From contig JBBQTU010000136.1 of the NCBI GenBank assembly GCA_038213005.1, positions 1 through 11,964 on the forward strand: a stretch of 11,964 nt of DNA, read 5' to 3'. Below are positions 6,246 through 11,964 of the stretch, piece by piece. Below the pieces are notes generated by a model, which saw nothing but the letters and a program-made list of their open reading frames with translations, was not told the origin of the DNA and searched no databases. This DNA is from JBBQTU01 sp038213005. Lineage in GTDB: Bacteria > Planctomycetota > Phycisphaerae > Tepidisphaerales > Tepidisphaeraceae. A program made the translations under genes and the position numbers. Every line of letters begins with the position of its first letter. Position 1 is the first letter of the stretch.

Positions 6246-7346
6246 ATGAGAGACTCTCTCCAGAAAATCTCCCGCCCCAACACCCCGGCCCGAAACGCCC
6301 CAGTCTCCCTGTCGGCGTTGCAGCACCGTTCTGTCGTCCGTAAGCCCTCTCCTGTTTCATCATTCAGCATTCATCATTCAGCATTCACCTTGATCGAGCT
6401 CCTGGTCGTGATGGGCATCATCGTCCTGCTCCTGGGCATCGCCGCCCTCGCCTTCAACTCACTCACCGGCCGGCGTTCCACCTCCATGGCCCAGAACCAG
6501 GTCACCGCCATGCTCGCCCAGATGCGCGCGATGGCCCTCAATGACACCAGCGCCGTCGCCAACGTCTATGGCGTCTTCTTTTTCTACGATCCCACCGTCG
6601 ACCGCGCCATCATGCAGCCGGTCGTCCTGGGCACGCTGGGCGACCCTGACCCCAACGACCAGTACAAAGGCTGGGCGGCTGGGGTCGACTACGAGGTCGG
6701 CGATCGTGTCGTCGCCATCACCTCGATCGATGGCCGCCCCATGGCACTCCGCTATCGTTGTCTTGATGGGCATACATCCGCCGCCGCGACCAATCGCCGC
6801 CCGCCGCTGGTCATCGACATGAACAATGGTCCCTGGGGCAACACGCTCTGGGCGCTCTACTTCCCCCTCGCCACGGATGTTGATGTCGCCGATGTTGCCG
6901 CCCAGCAGCTTCCCGCAGGAGTGGGCCTCCAACTGCTGACTGACGTCACCGATGGTAAACTCCAGGTGCTCGTCGGCGGCGGCCCCGAACGCTACCTCCA
7001 GACCGGCATGATCCTCTTCGACAAGACCGGCAAGGTCGCCCACGAGTACTATCAGATCCTGGCCGACTCACCGCTGGGCCGGCGCCTCCAGCTTGGCGGC
7101 AACCTCCCCATGCTCTACTCCCAGCTTGGCCTGACCATCTACGACCGCGAGAAGTTCCTCGCCGCCACCCAGACCGGGGCCGCCACCGCCTTCGCCCCAT
7201 CCGACGCCGATCGCGCCTTCAACGTCTTCGGCCAGACCGCTCCCGCCGTCGGCGATGAAAAGAACGAAGAGCAGTGGCTCGATGAAAACGCCTCCCTCCT
7301 GCTGCTCGATCGCAACACCGGCGAACTCAAGAGTGTCCGCAAATGA
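6246..7346 (+). CDS. GspH/FimT-like minor pseudopilin with 46-residue leader
   Basis: A 366-residue prepilin-type protein starting one base after the previous stop; the ribosome site is weak (TTGAGAA), so re-initiation is likely. The leader is 46 residues, basic and Ser-rich, ending SFSIHHSA. FTLIELLVVMGIIVLLLGIA follows, with Phe47 as +1 and Glu51 as +5. After the helix, SMAQNQVTAMLAQMRAMAL (80-98) matches the GspH/FimT pattern of an amphipathic segment before the beta domain (VANVYGVFFFYD). The C-terminus ends LLLLDRNTGELKSVRK. Gene order (after G, before I) supports GspH. It is about twice the usual GspH length. Leader residues from about 38 and the Ala-Phe-Thr at the cut site are encoded by heptamers. 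Expected role: pseudopilus tip subunit. Confidence 0.8.
   Translation: MRDSLQKISRPNTPARNAPVSLSALQHRSVVRKPSPVSSFSIHHSAFTLIELLVVMGIIVLLLGIAALAFNSLTGRRSTSMAQNQVTAMLAQMRAMALNDTSAVANVYGVFFFYDPTVDRAIMQPVVLGTLGDPDPNDQYKGWAAGVDYEVGDRVVAITSIDGRPMALRYRCLDGHTSAAATNRRPPLVIDMNNGPWGNTLWALYFPLATDVDVADVAAQQLPAGVGLQLLTDVTDGKLQVLVGGGPERYLQTGMILFDKTGKVAHEYYQILADSPLGRRLQLGGNLPMLYSQLGLTIYDREKFLAATQTGAATAFAPSDADRAFNVFGQTAPAVGDEKNEEQWLDENASLLLLDRNTGELKSVRK
6353..6387 (+). repeat. 7-bp array in the gspH-like leader (TCATTCA/GCATTCA)
   Basis: Units TGTTTCA (degenerate), TCATTCA, GCATTCA, TCATTCA and GCATTCA lie in register. The last unit, 6381-6387, plus the next two bases is read GCA-TTC-ACC: Ala46 (-1), Phe47 (+1) and Thr48 (+2) of the prepilin cleavage site. 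Repeat and processing site are thus continuous. Confidence 0.85.
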
Positions 7347-7362
7347 TCCCGGGAGAACACAA

Positions 7363-8310
7363 ATGAACCTCAACTATCAAAATCCAAATTCTCCTCCCAA
7401 CCCCCGGCCGCAATGCCGCGCCGTCCGCCGCTCTCTTTCGGCATTTAGCATTCAGCATTCAGCATTCAGCATTTCCCCCGCCTTCTCAATCGTCGAAGTC
7501 CTCTTCGCGGTCATGATCCTGGGCATCGGCTTCATCATGGTCGCCGCCATCTTCCCCGTCGGCATCCAGCAGGGCCGCGATGCCATCGACGACACCACCG
7601 GCCGCACCATCGCCCGTGACGCCGCCAACCGTGCCGCCGCGGCCTTCCACTCCATCGGCGATGCGGATCGCGCCACCGTTGGCGATGCCAATCTTAAGGC
7701 CCTCGACCTTCTCAGCAAGACCCCCAAGCTGCACTACCAGCCAATCGATCCCGCCGATCCAACTCTCTTCACCTTGCCCACGTGGACCATCACCAATGGC
7801 GCCAACCCGCCTGGCACCATCGGCGGCGGGGGGATGAACCTGTACCAGTTGACCGGCGGTGATTGGGAATACCCCGCCCAACCCCAGTATCTCTCCCAGC
7901 TCTTCTTCCGCACCACCTTTAACTGGACGGCCAGGACGGGCATGCTCAGCATCCTCGCTATCGCCATGCGGGACGGCCGCGCGACGCCGGGCATTCCTCT
8001 CGCCTTTCCCTATGTCAGGGAATGCCAGATCCTGACGGATGGGAAGGACAATATCTATTCAGACCTGTATGTCCAGGGCGTCAACGCCAGTGCCGGCATG
8101 ACCGATGCCGACATCGCGGCATTCCTCGGCACCAACGGCGCTATCGTCACCGTCAGCGGCGGCATCACCCGCCTGCAGGACAGCCCCTCTTTGAAGGGCG
8201 CCACGCCGCCGGCCGGCAAGACATGGGCCTTGGACGGGGTCAACGCCTGGATGTTCAGCAGCGATATCCCCGTGATCGGCTCCTATACCCTGACCACGAG
8301 TCTCCCATGA
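7363..8310 (+). CDS. GspI/PilV-like minor pseudopilin with 40-residue leader
   Basis: A 315-residue prepilin-type protein; GGGAGAA about 10 nt before ATG 7363 sets the start, and a longer in-frame ATG at 7255 lies inside the previous gene. The leader of 40 residues ends SISPA, then FSIVEVLFAVMILGIGFIMV with Phe41 as +1 and Glu45 as +5. The sequence SIVEVLFAVMILGIGF is the characteristic GspI/PilV type (LLEVLVAL-ILAIG in the family), followed by IFPVGIQQGRDAIDD. Much of the leader is repeat-encoded, including two SAFS strings that imitate a cleavage site but lack the following hydrophobic helix. It is longer than usual GspI (about 120). The TGA overlaps the next ATG as ATGA, so coupling to the gspJ-like gene is likely. 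Expected role: core of the pseudopilus tip with J and K. Confidence 0.82.
   Translation: MNLNYQNPNSPPNPRPQCRAVRRSLSAFSIQHSAFSISPAFSIVEVLFAVMILGIGFIMVAAIFPVGIQQGRDAIDDTTGRTIARDAANRAAAAFHSIGDADRATVGDANLKALDLLSKTPKLHYQPIDPADPTLFTLPTWTITNGANPPGTIGGGGMNLYQLTGGDWEYPAQPQYLSQLFFRTTFNWTARTGMLSILAIAMRDGRATPGIPLAFPYVRECQILTDGKDNIYSDLYVQGVNASAGMTDADIAAFLGTNGAIVTVSGGITRLQDSPSLKGATPPAGKTWALDGVNAWMFSSDIPVIGSYTLTTSLP
7372..7392 (+). repeat. Possible short heptamer run at the gspI-like start
   Basis: Three units in register, AACTATC, AAAATCC and AAATTCT, directly after the start codon, encode residues 4-10. They resemble the AATCTCA-type units in tsaB and pseudopilin 1. Short and degenerate, so weak on its own. 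Confidence 0.35.
7441..7475 (+). repeat. 7-bp array in the gspI-like leader (GCATTCA)
   Basis: Units GCATTTA, GCATTCA, GCATTCA, GCATTCA and GCATTTC are in register, with three identical central copies. In frame they give a seven-residue period, AFSIQHS then AFSIS (residues 27-38). The unit is the same as in the intergenic array at 2030-2070. The single GCATTTA is phased so that its TAG is read across codons and gives no stop. Confidence 0.92.
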
Positions 8311-9854
8311 AATTTCCGATCTCAAGTTCACGCATCCTGGCCCCCAGTCCCCAGCCGGCTGCGCCCTCGCGCCGCCGCGGCTGTGATATCCGCTATCCGC
8401 TATCCACTATCCGCTATTCTGCATTCACGCTGACCGAGATCCTCGTCGCCATCGCCCTGCTTTTGATCATCATGGTCTCCGTCTCCACCATCTTCCGCAC
8501 GGCAGGCCAGACCGTCGGCATGGGCATCGCCATCACCGATCAGAATCGCGCCCTTGCCGCCACTGGCCAGCAACTCCAGCAGGACATCATCGGCTACTCC
8601 GATACCGATCCCTACATCAATGGCTCCGGCCTCTGGCCCGTCAATGAAGTCCCGGGGCCATATGCTCCGCCGTTCCTCTTCATCCGCAACTTCGCACAGA
8701 GCAGCCTCCACGACAAAGACGCCGCAGCCACCACCCCTTTTCGGCTCGACTCCATCGGCTTCTTCACGCGTGGCGCGTTCAAACGCCAGACCGGCAGCAC
8801 CGAACTCGTTGACCAGATGCCTGTCTTTAGCAAGGCGTACGTTTGGTACGGCCATCTTCGTTTGCCTGACAATGCGACTCCTACGCCAAATCCGCGGAAC
8901 CCCGGTGAGCTATTCCCGGTCGGGGCAGACCCCAAGGTCTATAACCCCAATAATTTCTACGCCAATCAATGGATTCTCGGCCGCCGCGCGATCCTGTTGA
9001 CCGACGTCATCCCAGCGCCGTCTCCCCAAGTGGGGACGGTTCTCAACGCATGGGGAGCCCCCGTTTTGTTTTACGGTCGTGATACTGGAAGCAGGAACGA
9101 TCCCGCGGTCTTTTCGCCGCTGGGCTTGGGTGCGATGGCGACACTCCATGATGACAGCGGCTATCTCCCAGGCGAGCGGGTGCAGGAATCCCGCTATGAC
9201 ATCGCGGCGATGAACCGCTTCCAGTCTTGGCAGGACTATGCGACACTGATCCAGACCTATCAGGATGGCGTCGTGGTCGGCACGCCCGGCTATACCCCTT
9301 GGGTCGAGGGACGCTTCGCCACCCGTCCTCTCGCTTCCCCGACCGAAGGCATTGACCTTGACTGGAATGTGAACGGCGACCCGGCCAATAAGACCAGCTT
9401 CAAGGCAGCCGCCGCTCTGTCCGTTCCCATCCTCCTGCGCAACTGCACCAACTTCGTCGTCGAGTTTGCCGGCGACTATGTGGACCAGACCGGTGCACCC
9501 AACTCGAACGCGAACTTCGTTGTTAGCGATCCGTCGACCTGGCACTTGGACGGCGTGATCGACTACGACTTGGTTGGTACCGTTCAGCAGATCCACTGGT
9601 ACGGCCTTGGCAACACCGTCCAAGCCAAGCGCGGTAGCGCGATGCCATTTGAATCCAATCCGCCAAGCGGCGCCTACTGCTGCGGCTGGACCAAAGACAT
9701 GCTCTGCCTGCCGGCGACGGGCACCTTGCCGACCCCCCGGCCGTCTCTGGCCCCCAAACTCATCCGCATCACCGTGCAGGTGAGCGACCCACAGGGCCGC
9801 GTCCTTGATGACATGACCCGGCAGTTTGTTTTTCCTGTGAAGTACAACAACTAA
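8307..9854 (+). CDS. GspJ/PilW-like minor pseudopilin with 39-residue leader
   Basis: A 515-residue prepilin-type protein whose ATG overlaps the upstream TGA (ATGA), implying translational coupling. The leader of 39 residues is Pro/Arg-rich and ends IRYSA, then FTLTEILVAIALLLIIMVSV with Phe40 as +1 and Glu44 as +5. The helix is followed by ATGQQLQQDIIGYS (85-98), which fits the GspJ/PilW pattern of a helix plus an L-x-x-D element. Position between I- and K-like genes supports GspJ. It is more than twice the normal length. Three Cys lie close together near the C-terminus (458, 459, 467), so a disulfide in the periplasmic domain is possible. Leader residues 27-41 are encoded by a heptamer array that runs into the cleavage site. 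Confidence 0.8.
   Translation: MKFPISSSRILAPSPQPAAPSRRRGCDIRYPLSTIRYSAFTLTEILVAIALLLIIMVSVSTIFRTAGQTVGMGIAITDQNRALAATGQQLQQDIIGYSDTDPYINGSGLWPVNEVPGPYAPPFLFIRNFAQSSLHDKDAAATTPFRLDSIGFFTRGAFKRQTGSTELVDQMPVFSKAYVWYGHLRLPDNATPTPNPRNPGELFPVGADPKVYNPNNFYANQWILGRRAILLTDVIPAPSPQVGTVLNAWGAPVLFYGRDTGSRNDPAVFSPLGLGAMATLHDDSGYLPGERVQESRYDIAAMNRFQSWQDYATLIQTYQDGVVVGTPGYTPWVEGRFATRPLASPTEGIDLDWNVNGDPANKTSFKAAAALSVPILLRNCTNFVVEFAGDYVDQTGAPNSNANFVVSDPSTWHLDGVIDYDLVGTVQQIHWYGLGNTVQAKRGSAMPFESNPPSGAYCCGWTKDMLCLPATGTLPTPRPSLAPKLIRITVQVSDPQGRVLDDMTRQFVFPVKYNN
8386..8427 (+). repeat. 7-bp array in the gspJ-like leader, CTATCCG changing to GCATTCA
   Basis: Six units in unbroken register: ATATCCG, CTATCCG, CTATCCA, CTATCCG, CTATTCT, GCATTCA. 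The last unit plus two bases is read GCA-TTC-ACG, giving Ala39 (-1), Phe40 (+1) and Thr41 (+2). The array therefore joins the CTATCCG family and the GCATTCA family in one phase, with the shared pattern N-Y-A-T-Y-C-N. Confidence 0.88.
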
Positions 9855-9863
9855 GAGGCAACC

Positions 9864-11964
9864 ATGAAGTTCCAAGCCTATATGAAGATCGGAGAGCCTG
9901 CCACGGCGAGTAAACTGCAAGCGGAAAGCGAAAATAAGCGTTTTTCCGTGTCCGCTCTCGCCCTCTCCCCCTCTCGCCCTCCCGCCCTCCGCCTTTCCTC
10001 CCGCCGTGGCAGCGCTCTGCTGCTCGTGGTTGTCCTGGTCCTGCTCCTGGGCATGATGGGCACCACCTTCCTCTTCGTCATGCGCGCTGCCCGCCTCCAG
10101 GCCGGCGGCCCCGGCAGCGGGGCCCTCATGCAGGGCACTTGGCCCACCGTTCCCCAGAACGATCTCGATAACGCCATTGACGCCCTCAAGGTCAAGGTAA
10201 TGGCGTCGATCACCAATGGCGTCCGCCCCGGCGGTGCCTACCTGCTTCCTGCCAACCCCGAGTCCTCCTACACTCACCCGGATGCGCCCAACGCCATCTA
10301 CCTCGCCGACCGCTTCCCCGTGACCGAGCCCGATCGCACCGGTGTCCCCGCGAATTATGGCGCCATCATGTGGCGATTCATCACCGCAAACCCCAATCAC
10401 GCCTCCGATCCCAGGATCAACCTCTACACCTCGCAGTTTCGCGTTACCTATCCCACTTCCGGCAACTGGCTCGCAGTGGACGCGGCTGGCAATCCCTATC
10501 CCAGTTGGGTTCAGTTGGCCCTGTCCGGCCGAACCCGGTTCTTCCCCGCGATGACCCTCATGCGCACCGACGCGGCAGGCACGGCCCTCCCTAATCCCGA
10601 CAGCCGAGTCCTTCTTGATAATGCTGGTAACCCCACGATCGGCATCGCCGGCGACGCCGATGGCGATGGTATCGTTGATTGCCGCCTCTACTACCAGAGC
10701 ACCACCGGCGGCTATGACTTTTATACCGGCGTCCGCGTCGTCGATAACAGCGCCGCCGTCAACGTCAATACCGCCTGGCGCAGCACCGCCGATCACGACT
10801 TCAGCTTCGCCCCCATCCCCGCCATCCCGGGCACCGATTCCCTCACCGGATACCTCGGCGCCTTCCGCTCCAATATCGGGTTGTACGAGATGCTTGTCGG
10901 TTCCACCACCGAAGGAACGGCGGTTGATACTACTGGCGGTGCAACTCGGGCCTTTCGCGATCTCACGCAGCTCGACATGTTCCGTTTTGGCGGCACCGGG
11001 GCCATTGCTGGCCTTAAGACCGTCTACAGCGGCGATGACGTCGCCGTCAGCGGGACACCGGTCGCCGGCGTCGAGTACCTGACCGTCGGCGATGCTCTGG
11101 AGCACGGCCTGGCCAGGAGACTGGACCAGAGCACCAAACCCGGCTTCAGCGCCGCGGCCACCCGTTTCAAAAAGTTCGACAAGTTCGACGACATCGCCCA
11201 GGACCAGCTCACCAGCCGCTTCTGCCTCGTGAGCCCCAATTTCGCCAACTCGAAGCTCACCACCAGTCTTTCCTGGAGCACGCTTGTCTATGCCCCCAAC
11301 GTGCGCGTCAATGGCGTGGTCGTCCCCCAATTCCAGTTCTATGGTGCCAACCAGTCCGACTACTGGTACCACACCGTCCTGAGCACCGACAGCAAGGCTG
11401 GATCCAGCCGGCAAGCCTTTTTCGCCGCTGCCGGCAATGCCAACTATCCAAACACCCTGACCCTCAACAACATCAACAAGACCATCCGCCCGCATCTCGT
11501 CGGCGAGAATGGCGTCACCGTCTCGGCTCCCTTCGTTCCCGCGCCCGCGCCCGCTGCCGGCCTGGTCACCGCCAGCACCACCTTCGGGAACTGGGATGAT
11601 CCCAATAACTACATGGCCGATTACGTCGCCACCGACTCGCCCCGTAAGGCCTGGGCCAACGGCGCATCCTTCGGCGAACTCTGGCGCGGCTACTACGGCG
11701 TCTTCAAGGCCAGCGGCAATCCCATCCAGGTGACCCGCTACAACGGCGGTAACAACGCTCTTGGCGAAGGCCTCCCCACTGGCTGGGATGGCGATCGGCA
11801 ACTCCTCCTCCGCTCCGCCATCGCCGCCATCAACACCATCCAGGCCCGTCAGGACCCCACCGCCGACGCCGAAGTTCGAACTGTCTCCATCGGCGGCAAC
11901 AACATCAGGCTCTTCGGAGCCAAGCGACAGCCCTTCATCACAGAACTGATGGTCGAGACCGGCC
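9864..11964 (+). CDS. GspK/PilX-like large pseudopilin (3' end outside window)
   Basis: The frame is open from ATG 9864 (AGAGG 5 nt upstream) to the window edge, giving 700 visible residues. The leader of 49 residues ends RRG, then SALLLVVVLVLLLGMMGTTF, a single membrane helix at about 52-72. There is no Glu at +5, as is known for GspK and PilX-type proteins, and gene order after I and J supports a GspK-like tip subunit. It is far larger than GspK (about 330). DADGDGIVD (264-272) is a DxDxDG calcium-loop pattern with ligands Asp264, 266, 268 and 272. The rest is a mainly polar, Gly/Asn/Tyr-rich exported domain that I do not recognise. It could equally be called a planctomycete-type PilX N-terminal protein. 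Leader residues about 31-43 come from an octamer array. Confidence 0.75.
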   Translation, partial: MKFQAYMKIGEPATASKLQAESENKRFSVSALALSPSRPPALRLSSRRGSALLLVVVLVLLLGMMGTTFLFVMRAARLQAGGPGSGALMQGTWPTVPQNDLDNAIDALKVKVMASITNGVRPGGAYLLPANPESSYTHPDAPNAIYLADRFPVTEPDRTGVPANYGAIMWRFITANPNHASDPRINLYTSQFRVTYPTSGNWLAVDAAGNPYPSWVQLALSGRTRFFPAMTLMRTDAAGTALPNPDSRVLLDNAGNPTIGIAGDADGDGIVDCRLYYQSTTGGYDFYTGVRVVDNSAAVNVNTAWRSTADHDFSFAPIPAIPGTDSLTGYLGAFRSNIGLYEMLVGSTTEGTAVDTTGGATRAFRDLTQLDMFRFGGTGAIAGLKTVYSGDDVAVSGTPVAGVEYLTVGDALEHGLARRLDQSTKPGFSAAATRFKKFDKFDDIAQDQLTSRFCLVSPNFANSKLTTSLSWSTLVYAPNVRVNGVVVPQFQFYGANQSDYWYHTVLSTDSKAGSSRQAFFAAAGNANYPNTLTLNNINKTIRPHLVGENGVTVSAPFVPAPAPAAGLVTASTTFGNWDDPNNYMADYVATDSPRKAWANGASFGELWRGYYGVFKASGNPIQVTRYNGGNNALGEGLPTGWDGDRQLLLRSAIAAINTIQARQDPTADAEVRTVSIGGNNIRLFGAKRQPFITELMVETG
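9953..9992 (+). repeat. 8-bp array in the gspK-like leader (CCCTCTCG)
   Basis: Five units in register: CGCTCTCG, CCCTCTCC, CCCTCTCG, CCCTCCCG, CCCTCCGC. The array is almost pure pyrimidine on the plus strand and encodes a Ser/Pro/Ala/Leu/Arg stretch without stops. Two AAGCG-type heptamers (AAGCGGA, AAGCGAA, 9919-9932) lie just upstream. Confidence 0.82.
10653..10679 (+). other. Calcium-binding loop motif in the gspK-like protein
   Basis: Codons for DADGDGIVD (residues 264-272) form the DxDxDG-x-x-D pattern known from EF-hand-like, dockerin and thrombospondin type 3 loops. It lies in the predicted exported part. Only one such loop is visible. Confidence 0.55.

Noticed and set aside
8910..11801. 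Minus-strand open frame of 963 codons opposite the gspJ- and gspK-like genes
   Set aside because: Its product is Gly/Ala/Val/Asp-rich without domain or motif. It mirrors the codon pattern of the plus-strand genes, which have real prepilin N-termini and ribosome sites. A GC-rich third position commonly keeps the antisense frame open.

Overview
The window is GC-rich, gene-dense bacterial DNA. The best guess is a planctomycete or a related PVC-group bacterium (for example Phycisphaerae). The guess rests on the many large prepilin-type proteins with SAGPDGIFG-type tails and on repeat-rich prepilin leaders. It comes from family resemblance, not from a marker gene.

Layout: positions 2-484 hold the 3' part of tsaB (tRNA t6A synthesis). 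A small four-helix membrane protein (481-978) overlaps its stop codon. A short gap with a repeat-built hairpin follows, then hemC (porphobilinogen deaminase) on the minus strand (1072-1977). A divergent intergenic region of about 210 bp carries a heptamer repeat array. From 2188 to the right edge runs one plus-strand operon in the classical type II secretion order: gspF (inner-membrane platform), three gspG-like genes, then gspH-, gspI-, gspJ- and gspK-like genes, the last cut by the window edge. Gene gaps are from -4 to +36 bp, with one ATGA overlap. The products should form one pseudopilus: GspF as assembly platform, three GspG-like subunits as candidate shaft subunits, and H/I/J/K as minor tip pseudopilins. 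All pseudopilins are larger than the textbook proteins. The ATPase (GspE), secretin (GspD) and prepilin peptidase are not in the window.

The most unusual thing is a set of about ten short degenerate tandem arrays with 7-bp or 8-bp units. Heptamer types are GCATTCA/GCATTTA, CTATCCG and AATCTCA; octamer types are CCTYCGTG and CCCTCTCG. Two arrays lie between genes and one lies inside tsaB. The others lie in frame in the leaders of the pseudopilin genes, between the start codon and the prepilin cleavage site. Six of seven pseudopilin leaders carry such an array, from several sequence families. In gspH and gspJ the last heptamer is itself the codons around the cleavage site (Ala-Phe-Thr). This points to a recurrent process that expands or inserts short-unit repeats, tolerated or used in a peptide that is cut off. 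Because 7 and 8 are not multiples of 3, unit gain or loss would shift the frame.
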